This document shows positions 8,195-16,030 of a stretch of 53,908 bases of DNA, piece after piece. Location of the stretch: positions 1 to 53,908 of the forward strand of contig NHDZ02000127.1 in assembly GCA_002170485.2 (NCBI GenBank), given 5' to 3'. Within the stretch, counting starts at the first letter, position 1. Each line of letters opens with the position of its first letter. A program made the translations under genes and the position numbers. This DNA comes from MED660 sp002691025. GTDB taxonomy: Bacteria; Myxococcota_A; UBA9160; UBA4427. The notes under the pieces are model-generated. The model worked only from the letters and a program-made list of their open reading frames with translations, was not told where the DNA came from and ran no database searches.

Positions 8195-8983
8195 TCAGGC
8201 ATCCAGTTGTTCGTGGAAGAGGCTCAAGACACGGTCGAGTGCGGCTCGAGTCGGNTGGCCCTCNTCNTCGATGAGATCGGTGGTGACCACCGAGTGAGCG
8301 GTGCCGGGGATGCCGTGTGGGTTTCCCTTGGATGAATCGATTTCAATCCCTTCGAATCCGTCGCCCAGTTCTCGTCGAAGCGATTCAAACCGCTGGCCAG
8401 GAACCATGGGATCNCCGGTGAATCGAAGGCCCAGGACCTTGCATCCCGNCGCCGCGCGCTCGCGCACGATGGAGAGGTCTTCGTCTGACAGATGAAAGGC
8501 GGCTTTCTTGCTTGCGGTCAGGCCGAAGGGGAGGGAGGGCTGGCTCAGCACGGGCGCCATGACGGAGGGGTCCACCATCAGGGCCAGCGCGAAATTGCCC
8601 GTCATACACATTCCAATGGCGCCCACCCCCGGTCCGCCACAACGCGCGTGCGCGTCGCGGCAGAGCGCTCGAAGCCAGTCCGTGATGGGGCTTGCGCTTC
8701 GCTCGGCCAGCACGTGGAACTCCCGACTGATGCAGCAGCGGATCAGCTGGCCAAGGGCGTAGCCCATGGACAGGGGCTTGGCCGGAGAGCCAAAGAGGTG
8801 GGGGACGAAAACCGTGAAGCCATCCTGCGCCACCCGCCGAGCGAAGCCGGCGACCTCAGGTGTGATTCCGGGGACTTCATGCATGACCACCACACCGGGT
8901 CCCGAGCCGAGCGTGTAGACGTCACGTCGGGCGCCTTCGTGCTCAAAAGCAAAGGATTCAAATCCGTCGAGGACATCACTCAT
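8195..8983 (-). CDS. Dienelactone hydrolase family protein
   Basis: A 262-residue alpha/beta hydrolase. The nucleophile elbow is GMCMTG with Cys126 in place of Ser, as in dienelactone hydrolases; D191 (RFTxDPMVP) and H230 (GTAHSVVTTD) complete a Cys-Asp-His triad, and E36 in VVMHEVPGI matches the conserved switching Glu. In chloroaromatic degradation such enzymes open dienelactones to maleylacetate, but many members act on unknown lactones or esters. No aromatic-ring-cleavage genes are nearby, so the substrate is open. Five Ns lie in the gene. It diverges from the DUF3604 gene at 9099. Confidence 0.88.
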   Translation of the reverse strand: MSDVLDGFESFAFEHEGARRDVYTLGSGPGVVVMHEVPGITPEVAGFARRVAQDGFTVFVPHLFGSPAKPLSMGYALGQLIRCCISREFHVLAERSASPITDWLRALCRDAHARCGGPGVGAIGMCMTGNFALALMVDPSVMAPVLSQPSLPFGLTASKKAAFHLSDEDLSIVRERAAXGCKVLGLRFTXDPMVPGQRFESLRRELGDGFEGIEIDSSKGNPHGIPGTAHSVVTTDLIXXEGXPTRAALDRVLSLFHEQLDA

Positions 8984-9098
8984 CGTGGGAACTCCTGATC
9001 AGGGGTATGGGGCGAAAGTCGAGTCGTTGTTTTTGCATCAATCGTGAAAAGAGGTTTCCGCTAGAGTACGCAACGAACAGCCGGAATTGGAGAGATCT

Positions 9099-11168
9099 TT
9101 GAGATCGAATGCATTTTCATGGCGCTGCTTGTTTTTGGTTGTGGGTCTTCTCGTTCCGTTTTCATCGAGTGCGTTCGAACGCACGGAGAAGAGAGAGGCG
9201 TGCGCGGAGACCTTTCCGCTCAAGCGCCCCTTCTTTGGCGACCTGCATGTGCATACCCGATATTCCTTTGATTCCTTCATATCAAGTCAGCGCAACGATC
9301 CCTGGGACGCATACCGCTATGCCAAGGGCGAGGCCATCATGATACCGGATGCGGATGGTGAACCCACGGTACGGGCTCAATTGAGGCGTCCTCTGGACTT
9401 TACGGCCGTCACCGATCATGCGGANTTCCTGGGTGAGATGAACATCTGCACCAACGATGAATGGTCCTGGGGCCGTTTTGCGCCGATTTGCCTCATGACC
9501 CGCAGTGGGAACATTTTTTTGCAGTTCCTTGCCGCCGACCAGTGGCAGACCTCGGGCGTTTCGGCCGAGAACGGCGAGCGGCAACGGGTCAGTGTCTGCG
9601 GCTACCCGGGTTCGGATTGTCCGGCCAGCCTTCGGGCCTTCTGGCAGAATATCCAGAGCGCGGCCGAAGAACACTACGATCGAAGCGCGGAGTGTGCGTT
9701 CACAACGTTCGTCGGATACGAATATTCCGATGCGCCGGGTATGAAGAACCTCCATCGCAACGTCATCTTCAGGAATGAAGTGGTGCCCGTGGTTCCGATC
9801 AGCACCTACGATACGGGCTCTCGCAATGTGCCCGAACTCTGGAGGCGCCTGAGACAGGATTGTCTTGAAGGGGCCGATGGCTGTGATGTACTGGCGATTC
9901 CCCATAACCCGAACCTCTCGGGGGGGCTCATGTTCCCAGATCCCGCCGACCTGGGTGAAGCCCAGGACCGGGCCTTCTTCGAGCCGATTGTGGAATTGGT
10001 GCAGCACAAGGCCAGCAGTGAGTGTCGTTTTGATCGTCTGTTGGGGCGGGGCCTCGATACGGAAGATGAACTCTGCACGTTTGAGCAGAATCAAACCGAC
10101 AATCTGTCCTCCCTCGGTGTGGTGTTCGGCGCCATGCGCGCTCCGGAAGGAGCCCCGGTACCCCTCGATGGATTCGGACGACGGAACATGGTTCGCAATG
10201 TTCTCAAGGACGGCCTGGTGCTTGAACAAGAGGCCGGGTTCAACCCTTTTCGGCTTGGTTTCATCGGAAGCACAGACACGCATTCCGCGACGCCGGGTGG
10301 GGCGGATGAAGACAACTATCTCGGCCATCTCGGTCGGCGCGACTCCGGCTATCGGAACCTGCAGGATCACTTCGAGGACAACCCGGGTGGGCTCGCTGTG
10401 GTCTTTGCCGAAGAGAACTCGCGCGACGCAATTTTTGAAGGAATGCGAAGTCGCGAGACCTACGCGACGAGCGGGACCCGTCCTGTCTTGCGTTTCTTCG
10501 GAGGCTTTGATCTCGCTTCGGATGCATGCCAGCGACCGGATCGGGTCGCGCATGGCTATCGCCAAGGCGTGCCCATGGGAGGCGAGTTGGGCCAGGCTCC
10601 GGAGGGAGCGAAGCTTCGCTTCATGGCCTCGGCCCTCAAGGACTCCGGAAGCCCGGGGCATCCGGGCGTGGATCTGCAGCGGATCCAGATCATCAAGGGC
10701 TGGCTGGACGACGATGGAAGACCGCAAGAGAAGGTTCTGGACATAGCCGGGCGCGCTGACAACGGGGCCGGGGTGGATCCGGATACGTGTGCGCCCACTG
10801 GGAAGGGGAATGCCGAACTCTGTGCGGTCTGGGAGGACGAGGCCTTTGACCCGGTGAATCCAGCCTTCTATTACGTGCGTGTCCTTGAAAATCCGACCTG
10901 CCGCTGGAGCACGCTCCAGTGTCAGGCCGCGGGGGTGAATCCCTTTTCTCCGGAGTGTTCTGTTCAGGCCGAGAGTGCCACCCAGGCGGTGCAGGACGAA
11001 GAGTGGGCCTTTGGCGAGATCTACGCCCGGTGCTGTACGGATGAAGCCAAAGAGAGCTTCTATTCGCCGGTGATCCAGGAGCGGGCCTGGTCTTCGCCTA
11101 TCTGGTATCGACCGGGCGCGCGACTTCCGGGGACGCGGGTCTCGTTGAGTGAGCCTGTGCTCGACTGA
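9099..11168 (+). CDS. Secreted DUF3604 protein (PHP-like metallohydrolase)
   Basis: 689 residues with a signal peptide (FLVVGLLVPFSSSAFE). The metal-site motifs of DUF3604 are visible: FFGDLHVHTRYSFDS near residue 45, then DFTAVTDHA, a central AIPHNPN and STDTHSATPG. These resemble the PHP phosphoesterase fold. Many Cys residues fit a periplasmic, disulfide-bonded protein. The TTG start at 9099 has GGAGAG six bases upstream; a TTG at 9087 lacks this. One N lies at 9425. The family is widespread in marine Proteobacteria and Myxococcota without a settled substrate; a periplasmic hydrolase is likely. It diverges from the dienelactone hydrolase gene. Confidence 0.88.
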   Translation: MRSNAFSWRCLFLVVGLLVPFSSSAFERTEKREACAETFPLKRPFFGDLHVHTRYSFDSFISSQRNDPWDAYRYAKGEAIMIPDADGEPTVRAQLRRPLDFTAVTDHAXFLGEMNICTNDEWSWGRFAPICLMTRSGNIFLQFLAADQWQTSGVSAENGERQRVSVCGYPGSDCPASLRAFWQNIQSAAEEHYDRSAECAFTTFVGYEYSDAPGMKNLHRNVIFRNEVVPVVPISTYDTGSRNVPELWRRLRQDCLEGADGCDVLAIPHNPNLSGGLMFPDPADLGEAQDRAFFEPIVELVQHKASSECRFDRLLGRGLDTEDELCTFEQNQTDNLSSLGVVFGAMRAPEGAPVPLDGFGRRNMVRNVLKDGLVLEQEAGFNPFRLGFIGSTDTHSATPGGADEDNYLGHLGRRDSGYRNLQDHFEDNPGGLAVVFAEENSRDAIFEGMRSRETYATSGTRPVLRFFGGFDLASDACQRPDRVAHGYRQGVPMGGELGQAPEGAKLRFMASALKDSGSPGHPGVDLQRIQIIKGWLDDDGRPQEKVLDIAGRADNGAGVDPDTCAPTGKGNAELCAVWEDEAFDPVNPAFYYVRVLENPTCRWSTLQCQAAGVNPFSPECSVQAESATQAVQDEEWAFGEIYARCCTDEAKESFYSPVIQERAWSSPIWYRPGARLPGTRVSLSEPVLD

Positions 11169-11280
11169 GGGTCTCGATGCCGGGGGTGGCCGGGATGAGG
11201 TCCGGGTGGGTCTTCCACGATCCGGAGCCCGGGTGCTCAGATCAAGGCGGGCTGATACAGGTAGAGCGGGTCTTCAGGAA

Positions 11281-12270
11281 TCAACTCGGCTCCAGCATTT
11301 CGCGTACTTCCGGGGCGATTTGCTTGGCTTTCTTCAGGTCTTCCAGGGCACGGAGATGGACGGCGCTCCGTTGGCTGAGTGCTGTTTGGTAGCTCGGGCG
11401 TTCCTGGAGCCGCTTCCAGTAGGCCAGGGTCTTCGGACGTTGTCCCTGGCCGAAGAAGAACCCGGTCCAGTCGACCTCATCGAGTCTCTCCAGGATGGCC
11501 ATCCAGCCCACGTCAGCCAGGGTGAACACATCCCCGCAGATCCAGGTGCGGCCATCGTCAAGGTCCTGCTCGGCGGCATCGAGACGCAGGCTCATGTCCT
11601 TGCGTGCGTGGGCGATGATGGCCTGAATGGGAGGAGGCAGCTTGTGGATGCCCCGGGCCTTCATGGCGGCAAACGCCAGCGGACGACGCCGATCCCCGTG
11701 GAAGAGAATGCCTTCTCCGATGCGCCACCACGGGATGTAGTTCAGCATGCAGGTAAAGATCGGAATGGTGAGTCCGGGAGCGGCATGGCCGGCGGTTTTC
11801 CGGTCACTGGAGAGGGGGTCCCCCTTGATGGCGGTTTCGTCGACCCAGCGTGCGATTTGATCACGATGTTCCGGTGTGGAGCCCAACAGGGACCGCCCTT
11901 TTTGTCCTGCCTGTTCCGCGGCGTAGACGATCTGTTCGTGTGACTCGTAGACGGGGTGTCCGTTGTGAATCAGGACGGGGACCGTGAATGCCGGGTTGAT
12001 CTTGAGGAACTCGCGGCTCAGGTTCTCGTAGGATCGGGTTTCAATCAGATCCACATGATGACTCTGGTAGGGCAGATCGAGTTCGGCCATGCAGACCCGA
12101 AGCTTCTTCGAGCACAGGGAGATCTGGTTTTGATAGACCTCCCACTCCTGGTCATGGGGGATTTCGATTTCCTCGTGCAGTCCCGGTTCGACGGCATGCG
12201 TGGGGCGCTGCTTCTTTTCGTACGCATACCAGCCGAGCAGACCGAACAGGATCAGGAGGAGGATGTACAT
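11281..12270 (-). CDS. Membrane-anchored glutathione S-transferase-like protein
   Basis: 329 residues. An N-terminal hydrophobic helix (MYILLLILFGLLGWYAY) is followed by a thioredoxin-like GST N-domain. That domain has SLCSKKLRVCMAELDLPYQSHHVDL and the glutathione-binding segment NPAFTVPVLIHNGHPVYES. The helical C-domain includes ICGDVFTLADVGWMAILERL. A long stretch between the domains resembles GDAP1-like GSTs. The start at 12270 has AAGGAAAG upstream; an in-frame start 14 codons earlier would precede the membrane helix awkwardly. Likely a single-pass anchored GST facing the cytoplasm, for detoxification or isomerisation. It converges with the DUF3604 gene. Confidence 0.82.
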   Translation of the reverse strand: MYILLLILFGLLGWYAYEKKQRPTHAVEPGLHEEIEIPHDQEWEVYQNQISLCSKKLRVCMAELDLPYQSHHVDLIETRSYENLSREFLKINPAFTVPVLIHNGHPVYESHEQIVYAAEQAGQKGRSLLGSTPEHRDQIARWVDETAIKGDPLSSDRKTAGHAAPGLTIPIFTCMLNYIPWWRIGEGILFHGDRRRPLAFAAMKARGIHKLPPPIQAIIAHARKDMSLRLDAAEQDLDDGRTWICGDVFTLADVGWMAILERLDEVDWTGFFFGQGQRPKTLAYWKRLQERPSYQTALSQRSAVHLRALEDLKKAKQIAPEVREMLEPS

Positions 12271-12405
12271 GGTCTTTCCTTGTGTTCCAGGCGCCGAGGA
12301 GAACCCGCCCATCCGCAGCGTCCTCGATGCGAAGGCTTGATTCCGGTGCTCGCTTCTGACTGTACGGAAGAATCGCCAGCGAGCGAGTTCATGGTTTCGC
12401 TTTCG

Positions 12406-12570
12406 TCAGCGCCGGCCGCTCATGCTGCCCATGATCAGTGAAATCACGAGGGTGAGAACGATACTGCCCACGATCGAAATATGGACCCCGTAGTCGAATT
12501 CACTCAAGAAGAAGTTGAGGCCGACCAGGATCAAGACGAAAATGATCAGGCTTTGAATGGAATTTCCCAT
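12406..12570 (-). CDS. 54-residue protein with two transmembrane helices
   Basis: A short minus-strand gene encoding MGNSIQSLIIFVLILVGLNF..., then SEFDYGVH, then a second helix (SIVGSIVLTLVISLIM) and a basic tail ending SGRR. The hairpin of two hydrophobic helices and the positive C-terminus are protein-like, and the opposite strand has no better gene. No strong Shine-Dalgarno sequence precedes the ATG. It lies upstream of, and in the same orientation as, the GST gene (135 bases apart), so the two may be cotranscribed. Small two-helix proteins often modulate membrane complexes; no family recognised. Confidence 0.6.
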   Translation of the reverse strand: MGNSIQSLIIFVLILVGLNFFLSEFDYGVHISIVGSIVLTLVISLIMGSMSGRR

Positions 12571-12701
12571 GGCTAGAGATTTAGCGCATTCTCAGCAGGC
12601 AAGGACCGAAGAGGGCCCGATTCCGTTGGGGGGGCAGGAGACAGGATGAAGGTTGGGGCAGGTCGTGAGCCACTCGTCTATGCTCTTCGCCGGGAGGGGC
12701 C

Positions 12702-12872
12702 ATGAATAAACTCATCGTCGTCGTTTTCCTGGGATGGATCGTGTCCTGGGTGGGGTGTGGAGCGCCAGGACCTGAAATGGGTTCCTCCGGGACCTATGGG
12801 GGACCCTGTCGTTCGGATGGCTCGTGCGACGAAGGCCTCAAGTGTGTCTATCACGTCTGCAAGGACAGCTGA
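12702..12872 (+). CDS. 56-residue Cys-rich lipoprotein
   Basis: The ATG at 12702 follows a strong GGGAGGGG two bases upstream. The protein opens with a lipoprotein signal (MNKLIVVVFLGWIVSWVGCG), giving acylation at Cys19. The 38-residue mature part ends with four closely spaced Cys, CRSDGSCDEGLKCVYHVC, resembling the small Cys-rich C..DG.CDEGL.C....C modules common in Myxococcota extracellular proteins. It is essentially one module on a lipid anchor. The module is probably disulfide-bonded in the periplasm or at the cell surface. Function unknown. No obvious operon partner: the next gene is on the other strand. Confidence 0.72.
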   Translation: MNKLIVVVFLGWIVSWVGCGAPGPEMGSSGTYGGPCRSDGSCDEGLKCVYHVCKDS

Positions 12873-12958
12873 AGGAACCGGGCCAAGCTGCTTCGGGTGA
12901 TTCCATCGCAGGCGGTCACGGAATCGCGGGTCTCCGGATTGGTTCCTGGCCCCATGGT

Positions 12959-13417
12959 TCAGCGTGTGGTCTGGTTCTTGAGGAACTCGGCCGCCATGCT
13001 CTGAGGAGACGAGACGCCATCGACTCGGACGTGTCGATGCTCGATCAACCAGGTACCCGATACTGCGCGGAAGCGGTCCTCGTAGCTCCCCCAGTGATCG
13101 AGCCCGATATCGGTAAAGACCACGAAGTAGGATCTGACTCGCGCGTGTTCTGGATCCTCAAGCTCGATCTTGATGCTGGATACGTGGTGGCGGACCCGAG
13201 GCTTTTCAGATTGGGCTTTCGTCTTCCACACCACTCGGGCAAGACGCGTCTCGATGGCCTCCCGTCCTCGAGCCGCATCGTCCTTCTCCAGATCGAGCAC
13301 GCCATCCCGGGTGAAGCAGGCCGCCAGTTCCGCAACGCGACCGCGATCGCCGGAGTGGTTGTACTGAGCCAGCGTGTCCCGGATGCTCTCCCGGGCTTGA
13401 AGTTCTTCCACCGTCAT
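12959..13417 (-). CDS. SnoaL-like (NTF2-fold) protein
   Basis: 152 residues with the cone-shaped SnoaL/NTF2-like pattern: an opening helix (EELQARESIRDTLAQYNHSGDRGRVAEL), then ACFTRDGVLDL, RHHVSSIKIEL and a closing GSYEDRFRAV.GTWLIEHRHV. Such proteins are polyketide cyclases, steroid isomerases, dehydratases or ring-hydroxylating dioxygenase small-subunit relatives. The SnoaL_4 style opening fits. It is last in the minus-strand run after the thiolase/DUF35 genes but is separated from them by a strong hairpin at 13458-13499, so it probably has its own promoter. Substrate unknown. Confidence 0.82.
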   Translation of the reverse strand: MTVEELQARESIRDTLAQYNHSGDRGRVAELAACFTRDGVLDLEKDDAARGREAIETRLARVVWKTKAQSEKPRVRHHVSSIKIELEDPEHARVRSYFVVFTDIGLDHWGSYEDRFRAVSGTWLIEHRHVRVDGVSSPQSMAAEFLKNQTTR

Positions 13418-13457
13418 GGTGTCGCCTTCCTTTCATGAGGGGGAAGGTCAGAGTGGG

Positions 13458-13499
13458 TGAAAACAGATCGAGCCAGCCGGAATGCCCGGCTGGCTCGAT
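13458..13499 (-). terminator. Intrinsic terminator downstream of the thiolase gene
   Basis: Perfect 14-base inverted repeat: ATCGAGCCAGCCGG (13467-13480) and its complement (13486-13499) with a five-base loop. Read on the minus strand it is followed by CTGTTTTC. It lies 46 bases past the thiolase stop codon. A T-rich stretch on the plus-strand side as well would allow bidirectional use. Confidence 0.7.
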
Positions 13500-13544
13500 G
13501 GGTGTTCTTTTCCTGGGCCCCAAAGCGCCCCGGTCCCCGTGGCC

Positions 13545-14690
13545 TCAGCTGGCCTTCTCGAGGATGTGGATCGCGCAGGCACTTCCCAGCCCGATGACGT
13601 GGGTGAGTCCGAAGCGTGCGCCTTCGACCTGGCGCTCTCCGGCTTCATTGCGAAGGTGCGTGCTGACTTCATAGAGATTGGCAATCCCTGTGGCGCCCAG
13701 GGGATGGCCCTTGGAGAGCAATCCGCCTGAGACGTTGACGGGGATTCGGCCGCCGAGCGAGGTTTCACCCTCGTCGATCATGCGGCCCGCATCCTCTTGT
13801 TTCCCAAGACCGAGGTTGCCGTAGTGGAGGATCTCCGCTGTGGCAAAGCAGTCGTGCAACTCCACCAGGTCGAGATCATCGGGGCCGATGCCCGCCATCT
13901 CGTAGGCGGCCTTGGCGGCCACCTGGGTGCAGCTGTTGACGTCGGGCATCTGGAGGTTGCGCTCCTGGTAGGGATCGCTCGACATGACGGAAGCGCGCAC
14001 CTTGACGGCGCGGTCCATCTTGCCGAGTTCCCGGGCCTTCTCTTCTGAGCAGATCACGGCCGCAGCCGCGCCATCCACATTCACCGAGCACATGAGCTTG
14101 GTATTGGGATAGGAGATCATCTCGGCGCCCATCACGGTTTCAAGCGGCGTTTCGATCTGATACATGGCCTTCGGGTTCATGGTGGAGTGGTGATGGTTCT
14201 TCACCGACACCTTGGCGAACTGCTCGAACGTGGTGCCGTATTTTCGTTGGTGCTCCATGCCCGCTTCCGCGAAAACCGCCGGCATGGTGCCGGATCCGAG
14301 CAGGCCTTCCGTGGGAATGCCCTTGCCGCCACCGGCACCGCCCAGGAGTCCCTTGCCCATCTGTTCGGTTCCAACGCAGAGGACCATGTCATAGATACCC
14401 GCTTTGATGGACATCCAACCTTCACGGAAGGCGGTGGCGCCCGTCGCACACGCGTTGGCGCAGTTGACCACCGGGACTCCGGTCTGTCCGATTTCGGCCA
14501 GGATCCGCTGTCCGACCATGGCGGCGGCTTGCCCCAGGTTGCCGCTGTAGAGGGCCTGGCAGTCCTGGATGCTGACGCCCGCGTCGTCCAGGGCCATGTG
14601 GGCCGCGGTGGCGCCCAGTTTGGGCACGCTGGTCTCCGGAAATCTTCCGAACTTGATCATATCAATACCGATGATGTAGACATCACTCAT
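13545..14690 (-). CDS. Thiolase family protein (SCP2-type acetyl-CoA acyltransferase)
   Basis: 381 residues with the complete thiolase catalytic set: nucleophile Cys81 (NACATGATA), H279-D280-C281 (ELHDCF) and G328-H329-P330 (SKGHPLGATG). Length and spacing match the non-specific-lipid-transfer/SCP2-type thiolases rather than the 390+ residue FadA type. It would cleave 3-ketoacyl-CoA, or condense acyl-CoA, with CoA. The gene immediately downstream of a DUF35 zinc protein gene (28 bases apart) forms a thiolase/DUF35 pair. Such pairs are known to form complexes in steroid side-chain degradation and archaeal mevalonate synthesis. Unlike the steroid aldolases, the nucleophilic Cys is kept, so real thiolase chemistry is likely. 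Confidence 0.9.
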   Translation of the reverse strand: MSDVYIIGIDMIKFGRFPETSVPKLGATAAHMALDDAGVSIQDCQALYSGNLGQAAAMVGQRILAEIGQTGVPVVNCANACATGATAFREGWMSIKAGIYDMVLCVGTEQMGKGLLGGAGGGKGIPTEGLLGSGTMPAVFAEAGMEHQRKYGTTFEQFAKVSVKNHHHSTMNPKAMYQIETPLETVMGAEMISYPNTKLMCSVNVDGAAAAVICSEEKARELGKMDRAVKVRASVMSSDPYQERNLQMPDVNSCTQVAAKAAYEMAGIGPDDLDLVELHDCFATAEILHYGNLGLGKQEDAGRMIDEGETSLGGRIPVNVSGGLLSKGHPLGATGIANLYEVSTHLRNEAGERQVEGARFGLTHVIGLGSACAIHILEKAS

Positions 14691-14717
14691 GGTTCATCTC
14701 CTCCGATGTCGGTCCGT

Positions 14718-15155
14718 TCAGGACCGGGGCTGGAAGTAATAGGTCAGGTATTCATTTCCCTCGGCGTCTTTGCGAGGGGCCGTTTTGTAGACGAGCTCAA
14801 CGGGCATGCCCATCTGGATCTTTTCAGGGTCCGGATCGACGTTGATCAGGTTTCCCTTCACGGTGCCTCCACCTTCCAGGTCGACGATGGCCGAGACATA
14901 CGGCACTTCGATACCGGGAAAGGAGCGGAAGACAATGCTGAAGACATAGAGTTCACCCTTGTTCGAGAGCTGGATCGTTTCCATCTGATCGCGGGCGCCG
15001 CAGCTGGAGCAGTTGTCTCGCTCGCCGATGAACACGGCACCACAGTTCTGGCAGCGGGAACCTTCAAGATAGGGGTCGGCTCCTTCAGGAATCTTCAGGA
15101 AGGGGACCACGGGCAGGAGCGCATTGCTCTCTGCGGGTTGAGCTTCGGGAGGCAT
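14718..15155 (-). CDS. DUF35 zinc-ribbon/OB-fold acyl-CoA-associated protein
   Basis: 145 residues. An N-terminal helix region leads to a rubredoxin-like zinc ribbon with C35, C38, C49 and C52 (CQNCGAVFIGERDNCSSCG). An OB-fold follows, containing ELYVFSIVFRSFPGIEVPYVSAIVDLE. This is the standard Zn-ribbon plus OB (DUF35) arrangement. DUF35 partners hold thiolases and help bind acyl-CoA. Start 15155 has GAGGA nine bases upstream; an in-frame start 16 codons earlier adds a basic tail without family support. First gene of the DUF35-thiolase operon. Confidence 0.88.
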   Translation of the reverse strand: MPPEAQPAESNALLPVVPFLKIPEGADPYLEGSRCQNCGAVFIGERDNCSSCGARDQMETIQLSNKGELYVFSIVFRSFPGIEVPYVSAIVDLEGGGTVKGNLINVDPDPEKIQMGMPVELVYKTAPRKDAEGNEYLTYYFQPRS

Positions 15156-15457
15156 GGACTGATTTCCTCTTTTTCTTTTGATTTGAGTGGCTGAATGAGT
15201 CATGGACCCGGGGGCCTGTCGGTCTGGGGCCCAGCCCTGGACCTCCTGGCCTCGGGCGATAAAGCTTCAGGCGTGGCGAATGGGACACCTGTTCGACTTC
15301 CAGATCGCCCGGCCATCATGCAAAGCTCTCGGGGCACTGTCAACGTACCCGTTTGAGAGCGAAGAGGGGTCAGTGGGCCTCCGCCATCCCAGGCAGGGCC
15401 GTGGACTCTCCCCGGGTTCGCGATCTTCTCAATCCCCATGGGGGAGAGGTGCGGAAT
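15156..15457. other. Intergenic region between DUF35 and J-protein genes
   Basis: About 300 bases between two minus-strand genes. It should hold the DUF35-thiolase promoter and the end of the Hsp70/J transcript. CTCTCCCC (15406-15413) and GGGGAGAG (15441-15448) form a perfect 8-base inverted repeat about 10 bases past the J-protein stop, but no T-run follows. No gene seen. Confidence 0.45.
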
Positions 15458-16027
15458 TCAGGACGTGTGTGGCGCGGAGTCGGCTTCCGGCTGCCCGCCC
15501 GGAGCCTTTTCGTCGTGCAGCGCGTGGCGTGCCCGGCTCAGGGCAACCCGAAAGACTTCGTTTTCGGGTTCGAAGGTCACGGCGGTCTGGAGGTTCCGGA
15601 TTGCACTCGCCCAATCCTGGCGGGAGAGGTCATCGGTGGCGCGTTCCCAGAACTGCCGACCCTCCTGGGTCTGTCCGCTTCGAGTCGGCGCCTGGGTGGC
15701 ACGGACTCGATTCCGGAGTTCATTGAGCGGGAGTCGGGGGCTGCCGTGTTCGACCCGGTGCACATCGTAGGCTTTTCTCTGTCGAGGGTTTCGCAGTACG
15801 CAGTAGGCTTCGGAGATGCGCTTGGCAATCCTCTCGCAATCGATCCGATGGTGCTCCTTCAGGTGGCGATTGGCATCGGGGTGAAGCGAGCGTGCCGCGT
15901 CGTGATAGGCCCGCTTGATTTCCGAGGCCTCGGCTTCCGGGCGCAGGCCCAGGACCTGGTAATAGTCGAGTTCGTCGACGATTCGGGCGAGAGCGGTGAG
16001 CTCGATGGGGAGAATACGTGAGCTCAA
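15458..16027 (-). CDS. J-domain protein (short Hsp70 co-chaperone)
   Basis: 189 residues. A J-domain occupies about residues 20-92: DYYQVLGLRPEAEASEIKRAY, then the HPD tripeptide at 49-51 (SLHPDANRH), then ISEAYCVLRNPRQRKAYD. There is no Gly/Phe linker, zinc finger or DnaJ C-terminal substrate domain. Instead there is a short TPR-like helical segment (WERATDDLSRQDWASAIRNLQTAVTFEPEN) and a polar tail. It starts three bases after the Hsp70 stop codon, so the two are co-translated. The likely job is to stimulate the ATPase of that specific Hsp70, with the TPR-like segment choosing the client. Confidence 0.87.
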   Translation of the reverse strand: MSSRILPIELTALARIVDELDYYQVLGLRPEAEASEIKRAYHDAARSLHPDANRHLKEHHRIDCERIAKRISEAYCVLRNPRQRKAYDVHRVEHGSPRLPLNELRNRVRATQAPTRSGQTQEGRQFWERATDDLSRQDWASAIRNLQTAVTFEPENEVFRVALSRARHALHDEKAPGGQPEADSAPHTS

Positions 16028-16030
16028 GGG

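Noticed and set aside
9282..10727. Long minus-strand frame of 481 codons
   Set aside because: It lies wholly opposite the DUF3604 gene and shows no domain; GC-rich third positions create long antisense frames. The same applies to 19914-21587, 38766-40115, 46997-48349 and 50082-51557.
15406..15448. Hairpin after the J-protein gene as a terminator
   Set aside because: The 8-bp repeat is perfect but the loop is 27 bases and there is no T-run on the minus strand; left as a possible mRNA 3' structure.
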